A DNA stretch of 34,883 bases from Eubacteriales Family XIII. Incertae Sedis bacterium. GTDB taxonomy: Bacteria > Bacillota > Clostridia > Peptostreptococcales > Anaerovoracaceae. A model generated the notes under the pieces. It saw nothing but the letters and a program-made list of their open reading frames with translations. It had not been told where the DNA came from and ran no database searches. The position numbers and the translations under genes are program-made. The DNA lies in contig JAITMX010000066.1 of NCBI GenBank assembly GCA_031290775.1, positions 1 to 34,883 of the forward strand, given 5' to 3'. Within the stretch, counting starts at the first letter, position 1. The number at the start of each line of letters is the position of its first letter. Below, in pieces: positions 25,117 through 31,533 of this stretch.

Positions 25117-25599
25117 CTATGCTGTTTTGAAGACGATTTTTTCGGCCCATTTGCCGACAAGCGGGATCTCGTAGATCTCGTAGCGATAGCCTTTGACCGC
25201 TGCGAGAATCGCAAGGGCAAGGATGCCGATGCCGACGACGAGGGCGATGACAATGGTGATGATGCTTGCGACGCCCGCGCCGAACACGCCCAAGCCCCCG
25301 GCCGCGCCGAACGCAGCGCCGACAAGAGCAACAGCGGTGATAATCCCGATGATGATATAGATGACGAACGCGACGACTTCAAGCAAAAACGCCTGTATCG
25401 CGTGGAATGCGATGAATTTGTTTTCCTTGTCGATAAAGTAAATAATCAATGGGATGAGCCACGAAATATACTTTACGCCCGGAACAAATCCGAGTACGGT
25501 GGCTCCGAGGTATGCGATGAGGATCATGTACCTTGCGTCCAGATCGCCGAGTTTGGATTTCGAGGGTTGAAATAGCTGTTTGTTCATTTCGCCAATCAT
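25117..25599 (-). CDS. DUF4870-like small membrane protein
   Basis: This 160-aa membrane protein has a polar N-terminus, the conserved segment IAYLGATVLGFVPGVKYISWLIPLI, the motif DKENKFIAFHAIQAFLL typical of DUF4870, and two or three long hydrophobic helices rich in Ile, Gly and Ala, ending with a short positively charged tail. Its role is unknown; members are often found in stress or envelope contexts. The ATG at 25599 (MIGEMNKQ) has the RBS GGAGG eight bases upstream, and a consensus promoter lies at 25642-25670. It is a single-gene unit, convergent with the lipid kinase. Confidence 0.8.
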   Translation of the reverse strand: MIGEMNKQLFQPSKSKLGDLDARYMILIAYLGATVLGFVPGVKYISWLIPLIIYFIDKENKFIAFHAIQAFLLEVVAFVIYIIIGIITAVALVGAAFGAAGGLGVFGAGVASIITIVIALVVGIGILALAILAAVKGYRYEIYEIPLVGKWAEKIVFKTA

Positions 25600-25641
25600 A
25601 ATAAAACCTCCAATAATAAAAATAAAAATACATTATGGAAT

Positions 25642-25670
25642 ATTTTAACAACTAACCCGTTCCCTGTCAA
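25642..25670 (-). promoter_or_regulatory. sigma-A-type promoter of the DUF4870-like gene
   Basis: On the - strand, TTGACA (25670-25665) and TAAAAT (25647-25642) are 17 bases apart. The leader of about 35 bases contains the RBS GGAGG of the gene at 25599. Confidence 0.8.
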
Positions 25671-25723
25671 GCACAATTTTCAACGGATTTTTTACCTGAA
25701 TTTTTTACCGTAGCGCAGCATAG

Positions 25724-25753
25724 ATGACAGAGGGCGGCTCGATTTTGTATAAT
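25724..25753 (+). promoter_or_regulatory. promoter of the FMN reductase gene
   Basis: A perfect -10 TATAAT (25748-25753) lies 18 bases after ATGACA (25724-25729). The inferred transcript has a leader of about 85 bases before the ATG at 25847, with RBS AGAGGGAGG. Confidence 0.6.
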
Positions 25754-25846
25754 AAAGCTGTAATGCAAAATCGGGCCATTCGGTTTTCCGGCATTTTGGT
25801 ATTGCCGGAAAGCGCGGGGCGGCAACATAAAGAGGGAGGCAGAGAA

Positions 25847-26410
25847 ATGGCACAACTGAATATCGCAATACTGGCGGGCAGCCTGCGCGCCGAATCATAC
25901 AGCCGGAAAATCGCAAAACAAATCGCGGCGGGCATGCCGGAAGACGCTGAGGCGAAGCTCGTGGAACTCTCGGATTTGGAGATGTTCAACCAGGACTATG
26001 ATGATGACGGGCGCCCGCCCGCGTCATGGCAGCGTTTTCGGCGCGAGATCGCGGAAGCGGATGGCATCATCTTCGTGGCGCCGGAGTACAATCGGTCGTT
26101 TCCCGCCGTGCTGAAAAACGCGATCGATATCGCTTCGCGCCCGCACGGCGAAAATCTGTGGAACGGCAAACCATGCACGATCGTCGGTGTCACGCCGGGC
26201 AAGACATTTGCCATCACGGGCGCTTTCCATCTGCGCCAGCCGCTCGGGTTCCTGGGCGTCCTGCCGCTCGGCGAGCCGCAGGTCTTTATCCCGGATGTCG
26301 CCGCGACCATGGGCGAAAACGGCACAGTGGTTTCCCCGTATCATATCGATTTGCTGAAAGAGCTTGCGGATGCTTTCGTGGATTGGATCCGGAGCTGCAA
26401 GCGGGCGTAG
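25847..26410 (+). CDS. NADPH-dependent FMN reductase (ChrR/YieF-like flavoprotein)
   Basis: This 187-aa flavodoxin-like reductase transfers electrons from NAD(P)H through FMN to quinones, azo compounds or metals. Family motifs are the phosphate-binding AILAGSLRAESYSRKI, the flavin/substrate segment FVAPEYNRSFPAVLKNAID, and a third flavin-contact region around VGVTPGKTFAITGA. The ATG at 25847 has the strong RBS AGAGGGAGG; upstream in-frame ATGs overlap the promoter. It is the last chromosomal gene before the integrated element. Its physiological substrate is not identifiable here. Confidence 0.9.
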   Translation: MAQLNIAILAGSLRAESYSRKIAKQIAAGMPEDAEAKLVELSDLEMFNQDYDDDGRPPASWQRFRREIAEADGIIFVAPEYNRSFPAVLKNAIDIASRPHGENLWNGKPCTIVGVTPGKTFAITGAFHLRQPLGFLGVLPLGEPQVFIPDVAATMGENGTVVSPYHIDLLKELADAFVDWIRSCKRA

Positions 26411-26455
26411 GCCCCGGCCCTTTCCGACTGCAAGCCAGCCATTCCCACGCACTAC

Positions 26456-26500
26456 GGTAGAATGCCACGGTAGACGACGCGCTAAAGCGTTGCACTCCTC
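26456..26500. repeat. short dispersed repeat shared with 2073-2094
   Basis: The 22 bases at 26457-26478 match 2073-2094 with one mismatch (core GCCACGGTAGACGAC). They run straight into gcgctaaagcgttgcactcct, which matches 2246-2266 with one mismatch. The two blocks are about 150 bases apart in the first locus but fused here, so the copy looks like a deleted version of the same element. Confidence 0.6.
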
Positions 26501-26518
26501 GCATAAGTAGTTCCATCT

Positions 26519-26573
26519 AAAAAACCACCTATCGTTTTTATACCCGGTTGGGGCGCGGGTCGATAGATGGTTA
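26519..26573 (-). terminator. rho-independent terminator downstream of the tRNA-Arg 3' end
   Basis: Read on the - strand, AACCATCTATCG pairs with CGATAGGTGGTT (one G-T/A mismatch), with an inner stem ACCCG/CGGGT, followed directly by a run of six T (26524-26519). It lies just after the CCA end of the tRNA fragment, as expected for the original tRNA gene's terminator. Confidence 0.7.
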
Positions 26574-26579
26574 GTTTTA

Positions 26580-26627
26580 TGGCGCCCGCGAGATGATTCG
26601 AACATCCGACACCCGGTTTAGGAAACC
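26580..26627 (-). other. 3' fragment of tRNA-Arg(CCU): attachment site attL
   Basis: On the - strand this reads GGTTTCCTAAACCGG (anticodon loop with CCT and the 3' half of the anticodon stem), a short variable region, the T arm GGATG-TTCGAAT-CATCT, and the acceptor end GCGGGCGCCA. The 5' half of a tRNA (acceptor, D arm, 5' anticodon stem) is absent: upstream on that strand is unrelated AT-rich sequence. This is the displaced 3' end of a tRNA gene left by site-specific integration. The complete tRNA should lie at the other, unseen end of the element. Confidence 0.85.
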
Positions 26628-26646
26628 ATAGTCAAACGTTGAAATT

Positions 26647-27750
26647 TCAAACTGGCTTTATTTGTTCCCCGTTCAGTTCCCCATCGGCGGGGGCGGGGTT
26701 GTGCGCGACCGCTTGGCTTATGATCCTGCGGCCAAGCTCAAACGCCTCCTCTGATCTGTGGGTGTATATCTCTGTCACGTCGGGTTTGTGCCCGAGGTAC
26801 TCCGCCTTGATTTCCAAAGGGACGCCAAAGGACGTCAGATCAGTGGCGTATGTGTGGCGGAAGCAGTATGGCACCAGGCCGGGCGGAAAGGGTTGGTGCA
26901 GCCCTGCCGGCCTGCCCTCGTTCAAAACAGCCAAATAGGCGCGCTGCAGGCTCTCCCACCACCGCCGGCGCGATGCCTTGCCGGAGGGCGTTTTGCCGTC
27001 CCGCATGGGGAACAGTGGCGTGAAGGGGTCGCGCGCCGCTGCCGCGAGGAAGCCCCGCAGCCTCGGCGATATGTCGTCGCGGATAGGCACCCACCTCTTG
27101 CTTGCCCTGCTCTTTGTCCCGTCGATGAAGACGCGGCCGCCCTCCATGTCGATGTGCCGGCCATACACCCTCGCCGTCTCGCCTGTGCGCGGCCCGAACA
27201 TCAGCATAAATTCCGCCCATGGGCCATGCGCATGGTCGCGGAACAGGACGGCGAATATCCCGCGCTCTTCTTTTGCGAGCGCCCGGCGCTGCCCGTTTTC
27301 GGCTTGCGGCATGACGAGCCGCCGCGCAGGGTTCGATGCGATCAGGTTTTCCTCTGCCGCCTCCTCGAACATTGCCCGGAGCAGCTGGTTGATTTTCATG
27401 ATGTGGGATTTTGAGCAGCCCCGCGCCTCGTTCAGTATCTTTTGGCAGATGGCCTTTTTCACGTCGCGGATGGGCAGGTTCCCGATAAATCTGTTGATCC
27501 ATCTTTCCATGATATAGCACAGGGATTCATACTGCGCCGCGCCGCACTTTGGCTCGCGGAATGTTTCGAGGTAAACCTCCGACCAATGCCGCACGGTGGA
27601 GCTGCCGCGGACGATCCGCCGGTCGCCGTCAATGGCCGCTTTTTTGTTTGCGATCTTTTCGCCAAGCGCGCGCTCGGTATCGGCGACAATATCGCAGGCG
27701 ATGCCGTTGTAGGCAAACCGCGCCCGGTGCTTGTATTTCTTTTTACCCAT
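26647..27750 (-). CDS. int: Tyrosine-type site-specific integrase
   Basis: This tyrosine recombinase (367 aa from the ATG at 27750) catalyses integration and excision at the tRNA-Arg site 20 bases beyond its 3' end. It has an N-terminal arm-binding region, a core-binding SAM-like domain (about residues 50-140) and a catalytic domain with Arg in MFGPRTGETAR (about R188), Lys in DGTKSRASKRW, the second Arg in PYCFRHTYATDL (about R298, with Tyr in place of the usual first His of HxxR, common in clostridial phage integrases), His in LGHK and the nucleophile Tyr in EIYTHR (about Y329). RBS GGAGG precedes the ATG. It is complete. Confidence 0.95.
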   Translation of the reverse strand: MGKKKYKHRARFAYNGIACDIVADTERALGEKIANKKAAIDGDRRIVRGSSTVRHWSEVYLETFREPKCGAAQYESLCYIMERWINRFIGNLPIRDVKKAICQKILNEARGCSKSHIMKINQLLRAMFEEAAEENLIASNPARRLVMPQAENGQRRALAKEERGIFAVLFRDHAHGPWAEFMLMFGPRTGETARVYGRHIDMEGGRVFIDGTKSRASKRWVPIRDDISPRLRGFLAAAARDPFTPLFPMRDGKTPSGKASRRRWWESLQRAYLAVLNEGRPAGLHQPFPPGLVPYCFRHTYATDLTSFGVPLEIKAEYLGHKPDVTEIYTHRSEEAFELGRRIISQAVAHNPAPADGELNGEQIKPV

Positions 27751-27792
27751 AGTCCCTCCGGGTTCAAGGGCGCTCGGCATCCGGCCAAGCCC

Positions 27793-28209
27793 TCATGCGG
27801 TCTTGTTTCCGCCGCCCGCAACCGCCATGTCAAAGAGGGCGTCTTGCAGCACTTTTGAAAAATTGATGTCGTGCGATTCCGCAAAAGTGTTCAGCCATGC
27901 GGGAATGGTGAGGTTTTTCCGGACAGCCTTGCTTCCGAATTTTTCCGCATACGCATCCATGTCAAGGACAAGGACGCTCGTGAACGCATCGGCGCCGCCG
28001 GCCTTGATCTCTTTGATGTCGCTGGCCGATGGCACAGGGTTGCCGGATTCCCATTCCCCGAGAATCCATCCCCCTGCGGCGTCAATGCCCATGCCGATCG
28101 CTTCTTCAAGGGTATCGCCCTCCGAGACGCATCCGGGAAGGTCGGGGACCGCGACGGTGAAGCCGCCCTCCTCGCAAGGGTAAAATATCGCCGGGTATAC
28201 TAATTTCAT
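27793..28209 (-). CDS. HicB-family antitoxin (orphan)
   Basis: HicB proteins neutralise the HicA mRNA interferase and repress their own operon. The 138-aa product has the partially degenerate RNase H-like fold (YPAIFYPCEEGGFTVAVPDLPG, with the following CVSEGDTLEEA) and a C-terminal ribbon-helix-helix segment (VRKNLTIPAWLNTFAESHDI). The start at 28209 has RBS AAGGAGT. No HicA-like gene, which would be about 60 aa and adjacent, is present on either side. The next gene downstream is the integrase, 42 bases away, so it may act as a regulator of integrase expression. Confidence 0.85.
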   Translation of the reverse strand: MKLVYPAIFYPCEEGGFTVAVPDLPGCVSEGDTLEEAIGMGIDAAGGWILGEWESGNPVPSASDIKEIKAGGADAFTSVLVLDMDAYAEKFGSKAVRKNLTIPAWLNTFAESHDINFSKVLQDALFDMAVAGGGNKTA

Positions 28210-28256
28210 TTTGAAACTCCTTTTTCTGCCGGAAAAACCCTCCGCCTCCAAAAATT

Positions 28257-28286
28257 ATTATACGCATTGTGCGCATATGCCGTCAA
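28257..28286 (-). promoter_or_regulatory. hicB promoter with overlapping operator dyad
   Basis: On the - strand, TTGACG (28286-28281) and a perfect TATAAT (28262-28257) are 18 bases apart. The dyad ATACGCA-ttg-TGCGCAT (28260-28276, one mismatch) overlaps the -10 box and spacer, the position expected for autorepression by the ribbon-helix-helix domain of HicB. Confidence 0.7.
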
Positions 28287-28368
28287 GCTGTTTCCGGTCC
28301 GGCATTCCGGGATTTCCGGACAGTTGACGGTCTGGCAATCTGCAGCTTTCTCTTTTTTCAACAAAATA

Positions 28369-28377
28369 TGTTATACT
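28369..28377 (+). promoter_or_regulatory. extended -10 promoter of the 82-aa/retropepsin pair
   Basis: TG-t-TATACT (28369-28377) is an extended -10 box, with an AT-rich region but no clear -35. It lies 45 bases before the ATG at 28422. Confidence 0.5.
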
Positions 28378-28421
28378 CGGGGCAGGACGTGATACAATGT
28401 CACGCCAAGGAGGTGCTGGAC

Positions 28422-28670
28422 ATGAAAGATTACGAATATTTCAAAACCAATCTCGCCCAATTGTTTGATGCATATGGGCACAGTTTTGTTGTTATAAAAA
28501 ATCTTGCTGTATTGGGCTCTTACGATACTTTTGAAAAAGCCTATACCGAAACGGTCAAGACGGAACCCCCCGGGACGTTCATTATACAAGAGTGTGTTGA
28601 GAATCCAGAAGAGCTGATGCAAACTTTCCAGGGGAATGTCGCGTTTGCGCAGCACGATTTGGCGGTGTAA
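28422..28670 (+). CDS. 82-aa protein of unknown function, partner of the retropepsin-like gene
   Basis: This small soluble protein (82 aa) contains [20 protein letters not shown], a middle helix, and [15 protein letters not shown]. The pattern suggests a compact alpha/beta domain, with no signal peptide or membrane segment. I recognise similar small proteins beside retropepsin-like genes but know no function. RBS AAGGAGGTG makes the start secure. The stop and the next start overlap as TAATG, so the two genes are co-translated and probably work as a unit. Its base composition is clearly more AT-rich than the integrase, suggesting separate acquisition. Confidence 0.75.
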   Translation: MKDYEYFKTNLAQLFDAYGHSFVVIKNLAVLGSYDTFEKAYTETVKTEPPGTFIIQECVENPEELMQTFQGNVAFAQHDLAV

Positions 28671-29212
28671 TGCCCGGCGATTGTTTTACATCTGCATATG
28701 ACAGACTATCCCATGTGCTGATAAATGACGTGGATGTGCAGGGCATCAGCACAACGCTGAAAACAAACGAGTTTGTTCAAGCAAAAGCGCTTTGGGATAC
28801 GGGCGCGACTTCAACGTGTATCCGGCCAGAGTTGGTCGCCAGACTTCAATTAAAACCAGTGGCCGTCACCACGATGAACACGCCAAGCGGGACAAAAGAA
28901 TGCAGCCAATATTATATAAATCTGCATCTTCCGAATCGCGTGGTAGTCGAGCGTATTCTTGCAGTCGAGGCAATCCCGGCCAATTGTGATGTCCTTATCG
29001 GCATGGACGTGATAGGTCTTGGAGATTTTGCTGTTTCCAACCATAGAGGGCAAACTGTTTTTAGTTTTCGAATGCCGTCAATGGAAAAAATTGATTTTGT
29101 AGCACACTCATACTTGACTCCGACAAACAAGCAGAAATCGACAGGCCGCAATGTGCCCTGCCCTTGTGGTTCTGGAAAGAAATATAAAAATTGTTGCGGC
29201 AAAAGCGTTTAG
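28670..29212 (+). CDS. Retropepsin-like aspartic protease with C-terminal SEC-C motif
   Basis: This 180-aa protein has a single retropepsin-type domain: the catalytic motif [11 protein letters not shown] (about residues 41-51), a middle beta region, and the conserved [14 protein letters not shown] near residue 105-118. Single-domain proteases of this fold act as dimers. The C-terminus carries a SEC-C zinc-binding motif, [20 protein letters not shown], with CxC and CC cysteines, the kind used in SecA and many accessory proteins to bind partners. It is coupled to the 82-aa gene by TAATG. Its target is unknown; the small partner is a candidate substrate or inhibitor. Confidence 0.85.
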   Translation: MPGDCFTSAYDRLSHVLINDVDVQGISTTLKTNEFVQAKALWDTGATSTCIRPELVARLQLKPVAVTTMNTPSGTKECSQYYINLHLPNRVVVERILAVEAIPANCDVLIGMDVIGLGDFAVSNHRGQTVFSFRMPSMEKIDFVAHSYLTPTNKQKSTGRNVPCPCGSGKKYKNCCGKSV

Positions 29213-29409
29213 CCCCTCTCTCCCTCGATCAGATCCTCGATCCGGCAGCCGAGGGCGGCGGCCAGCGCCGCCGCCCTCTTGATCCCCATGCCGTTTATGT
29301 CGCGATATCCACGTTCATACTGCTGGATCGCGCTCACAGGCAGCCCAGCTGATTTGGCGAGCTGTGACTGGGACAGCCCGGCGCCCTTGCGCCGTTCTTG
29401 GAGCGTCAT
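29209..29409 (-). CDS. Small XRE-family regulator, cassette 1
   Basis: This 66-aa HTH protein is essentially a bare Cro/CI-type domain: [20 protein letters not shown], the recognition helix region [10 protein letters not shown], and [18 protein letters not shown] followed by the closing CRIEDLI. Its start overlaps the stop of the upstream 55-aa membrane protein gene (ATGA), so they are translated together. It converges with the SEC-C gene, overlapping it by four bases. The paralog at 31321-31533 is almost identical at DNA level across the last 80 bases. It likely represses the cassette promoter at 29816-29844. Confidence 0.85.
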   Translation of the reverse strand: MTLQERRKGAGLSQSQLAKSAGLPVSAIQQYERGYRDINGMGIKRAAALAAALGCRIEDLIEGERG

Positions 29410-29573
29410 GAGCGTTTCCCCTCTTTGCGTTCCGACAATGCCGTGACGATAGCGAGGACAGCCCAAAGGATGGCCGCCAAAGCAAATAGACCCCGTGGGA
29501 TTCCGTGCCATAATGCCGCCGTCAGGAAAAACGCCGCCGCGCAGCTCGAGTAAATAATGCTTGTTTTTTTCAT
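29406..29573 (-). CDS. 55-aa two-helix membrane protein, cassette 1
   Basis: The product (MKKTSIIYSSCAAAFFLTAA...) has two hydrophobic segments, residues about 6-21 and 30-45, joined by a WHGIPRG turn, and a basic tail SERKEGKRS. The RBS before ATG 29573 is weak. It overlaps the XRE gene by four bases. The cassette-2 counterpart at 31530-31697 has exactly the same length and topology but little residue identity. The function is unknown. Small membrane proteins paired with XRE regulators often belong to toxin-like or phage-control modules. Confidence 0.6.
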   Translation of the reverse strand: MKKTSIIYSSCAAAFFLTAALWHGIPRGLFALAAILWAVLAIVTALSERKEGKRS

Positions 29574-29633
29574 GATATTCGCGTATCGTTTAGGGTGGAC
29601 TGGGTGAGGGCTTGCGCCCCCACCCCTTTCGGA

Positions 29634-29777
29634 TTACCGCTTGCGTTTTTGCTTCTTGGGCTTTTTGCGTTTGGCGGTTTTCCTGTCTTTAAGGGCGATT
29701 ATCAGCAGGATTGTTCCAAGCACGTCGGCCCATATTCCGCTGATTGCCGCTATCCATTCCTTATCGATACGCCTCAC
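29634..29777 (-). CDS. tiny membrane peptide with basic tail, cassette 1
   Basis: The frame encodes up to 47 aa: one hydrophobic helix (WIAAISGIWADVLGTILLII) and a strongly basic tail (KDRKTAKRKKPKKQKRKR). The Shine-Dalgarno AAAGGAGG is excellent, but the codon at the right spacing is ATC (29768-29766), not ATG. The GTG at 29777 overlaps the Shine-Dalgarno itself. The cassette-2 counterpart has ATG at the equivalent place. So either a non-standard start is used or the start codon was lost. A GGGGC-GCAA-GCCC-type hairpin follows the stop in both cassettes. Confidence 0.4.
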   Translation of the reverse strand: MRRIDKEWIAAISGIWADVLGTILLIIALKDRKTAKRKKPKKQKRKR

Positions 29778-29815
29778 CTCCTTTTTGTCTGTGTTTTGCT
29801 TTAACTTATAATATA

Positions 29816-29844
29816 ATTATAGAGCTATTGCGCTATAATGTCAA
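29816..29844 (-). promoter_or_regulatory. consensus promoter with palindromic operator, cassette 1
   Basis: On the - strand, TTGACA (29844-29839) and TATAAT (29821-29816) are separated by 17 bases, a perfect sigma-A consensus. The 22-bp dyad 29817-29838, bounded by TTATAG and CTATAA with matching inner GC/AT positions, fills the spacer and the -10 box. It matches the cassette-2 operator at its ends and core, and is a likely binding site for the cassette XRE protein. Confidence 0.85.
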
Positions 29845-29879
29845 GCCTTTTTTCTAACTTTTTTTCAAAATATTTTCAT
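29839..29879. repeat. promoter-upstream direct repeat, copy 1 of 2
   Basis: The 41 bases from TGTCAAGCCTTTTTT to ATATTTTCAT recur at 31931-31970 with one base difference in length. Together with the near-identical XRE 3' ends (29222-29300 and 31340-31421), this shows that the two cassettes are duplicates about 2.1 kb apart. Confidence 0.85.
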
Positions 29880-29910
29880 GTTTTTGCTCCAACTATGCTA
29901 TACTTATTTT

Positions 29911-30055
29911 GTCGGAGGGGTTCCCTCGTCCGGCCAACAATCGCTTTCCTTGGAAAATGGTTGTGAAGATGGCTCGTGAAGGACTAAGGCTGGGTTCCCG
30001 AATGGGAGTAGGTCAATGACCAAGAATCCTTTGCCCCTGGGGTCATCTTTTTTTT
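29911..30055 (+). ncRNA. candidate structured antitoxin/guide RNA next to abiF
   Basis: A stand-alone transcription unit: the extended -10 TG-c-TATACT (29896-29904), about 145 bases with hairpins, then a rho-independent terminator (ATGACC...GGTCAT and eight T at 30048-30055). Visible stems include GAGGG-gtt-CCCTC near 29915-29928, TTTCC-tt-GGAAA (29945-29956) nested in CAAC...GTTG, and TTCCC-gaa-TGGGAG near 29995-30008. No ORF fits. It converges with the AbiF gene. A structured RNA beside abiF genes is known as the abiF RNA motif; whether this is a member needs a covariance search. Confidence 0.65.
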
Positions 30056-30253
30056 ACCCTTTCTTTCAAATTCGCAACGATGTTTTCGGGATCTTTGCAT
30101 ATCTCGTCAAAGATAAAATCAATAGCCTGTATCGAATAACTATAAACCGGTTGCGCTGATTGCCGTCTGCCGCAGTTGCTCGAAAAATTCGAGCAACTCA
30201 ATCTTGCTTACTTCATCATCAGGTAACGAATCTGGCAGCTTGGCGTTTTCTGA

Positions 30254-31117
30254 TTACCGCAACAACTTCTCCCAGTCGTCAGGAAACCCCATATGCCTTG
30301 GCAATGCAAAAGGATGATTGGTGAATATCGTTTTGATTTCCGAAACCAATTGCTCTTGCGCGGTGTCAAACGGCAGCAAATTGTATATCGCGTAGATAAA
30401 AGCGAAAGCCCGTGTCGGTATAATATCTTTTTTGTGCTTGTTCGGCAGCCGGACTGGACAAGACCGCAAATCGCGGTTGTAAAATCTGCCGCCGTGGGCC
30501 GCGATGTTGCGAACATACACACAGCATTGCAGCCAATTCTCTATATATTTTCGGTTGTATCGAAAACACCTCTTTGCGATATCTTCACGGTCCTCTGTGT
30601 GCATATTCTTGAACATCATCGACGACACCCCAAAAGAGGTTGCTTCGATAGCGACCCAAAGAGGAAACACGCTATTTAGATCTTCAACATGATGGTGAAC
30701 AAAGGCATCGTCAGAACGCGACAGCTCATCATCCAATTTTGCAAGAAAACGGGCATGGTACTGAGGATTGTCAAAAGCGCTCGCGTCAAGATAGCCGAGC
30801 GCCCCGTATTTCCCCGCATGGAAGTGTGCAACGCAGGTGCGTAGAGCCACCTCGATGAACGCTGTATAAGCATATATGGTTTTTCGGAAATCGTAGTCAA
30901 AATAGTACAGGTCGCATACATCCCCAAACGACACATCGTTATAAAAGCGATCATGCTTTTGCAAAGTCAAGGCATAAGCGCTGAAACGATAATAATTGAC
31001 GCGTTTCAAGAAATCGGTTGCTGCCGCCTCATCGTCAATCCGCAGCCCGCGACCACGCAAAAGCTGGACTTGCTCGGTATAGGTCTTATATTCTTTTGTA
31101 TTCCCGGCATTCAACAT
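30254..31117 (-). CDS. abiF: AbiF/Abi_2 family HEPN protein (abortive infection)
   Basis: Abi_2 (AbiD/AbiF) proteins cause abortive infection, and the family carries HEPN RNase motifs. The 287-aa product has the typical N-terminal NYYRFSAYAL box, a first RxxxxH motif RTCVAH (residues 93-98) and a second RNIAAH (203-208) in YVRNIAAHGGRFYNR, the hallmark of HEPN nucleases, and ends MGFPDDWEKLLR. ATG 31117 has RBS TTGGAG; a TTG at 31129 is in frame. It has its own promoter and lies between two XRE cassettes. Relatives are toxins controlled by a small RNA; the ncRNA at 29911-30055 is the obvious candidate. Confidence 0.88.
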   Translation of the reverse strand: MLNAGNTKEYKTYTEQVQLLRGRGLRIDDEAAATDFLKRVNYYRFSAYALTLQKHDRFYNDVSFGDVCDLYYFDYDFRKTIYAYTAFIEVALRTCVAHFHAGKYGALGYLDASAFDNPQYHARFLAKLDDELSRSDDAFVHHHVEDLNSVFPLWVAIEATSFGVSSMMFKNMHTEDREDIAKRCFRYNRKYIENWLQCCVYVRNIAAHGGRFYNRDLRSCPVRLPNKHKKDIIPTRAFAFIYAIYNLLPFDTAQEQLVSEIKTIFTNHPFALPRHMGFPDDWEKLLR

Positions 31118-31189
31118 GATTTTCTCCAAAAACTCAAAATCCCCGCCGTGTTACGCATCGTTGAGAGGCTTGGTGGGGTCCGTTGTATT

Positions 31190-31219
31190 TATATAACCAC
31201 ATCTTGATTGTGTTGTCAA
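31190..31219 (-). promoter_or_regulatory. abiF promoter
   Basis: On the - strand, TTGACA (31219-31214) and TATATA (31195-31190) are 18 bases apart, 70-80 bases upstream of the abiF ATG. The gene therefore has its own promoter, separate from the upstream cassette. Confidence 0.7.
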
Positions 31220-31228
31220 ACAAAACTT

Positions 31229-31324
31229 TTATCGGGGGGTTGCCCTGTATTTCGTCAGCTCGACGGCAACCATAAACGCCTCGACTGACTTGTTTAATAA
31301 TTTCACTTCAATTGCTTCATTCAT
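31229..31324 (-). CDS. 31-aa peptide, last gene of cassette 2
   Basis: The frame MNEAIEVKLLNKSVEAFMVA... starts at 31324, overlapping the XRE stop by ATGA, and ends with TAA just before the abiF -35 box. The peptide is amphipathic with a basic end (YRATPR). Cassette 1 has no equivalent because its XRE gene runs straight into the SEC-C gene. The coupling suggests translation, but 31 codons are weak evidence. Confidence 0.35.
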   Translation of the reverse strand: MNEAIEVKLLNKSVEAFMVAVELTKYRATPR

Positions 31325-31533
31325 TCCGGCTCACTCTCTCCCTCAATCAGATCCTCGATCCGGCAGCCGAGGGCGGCGGCCAATGCCGCCGCCCTCTTGA
31401 TGCCCATGCCGTTTATGTCGCGGCGGCCTTGTTCGTAATCCCTGATCGTGGCGGCGGGTATCCCGCTTTTGTAGGCGAGGCCGTCTTGCGACAGCCCGGC
31501 GGCCTTGCGCCGCCCCTGCAGCGTCAGCGTCAT
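31321..31533 (-). CDS. Small XRE-family regulator, cassette 2
   Basis: This is a 70-aa Cro/CI-type HTH protein, paralog of the one at 29209-29409: MTLTLQGRRKAAGLSQDGLA, recognition region ATIRDYEQGRRD, and the same [17 protein letters not shown] and [10 protein letters not shown] end, plus SEPE. The recognition-helix residues differ (PAATIRDYEQG here against [11 protein letters not shown]), which fits the different operator sequences of the two promoters. ATGA overlaps join it to the 55-aa gene before it and the 31-aa frame after it. Confidence 0.85.
   Translation of the reverse strand: MTLTLQGRRKAAGLSQDGLAYKSGIPAATIRDYEQGRRDINGMGIKRAAALAAALGCRIEDLIEGESEPE

Noticed and set aside
29595-29804. 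69-codon + strand frame over the cassette-1 peptide
   Set aside because: No RBS; the - strand has the Shine-Dalgarno, the basic-tail peptide and the consensus promoter.
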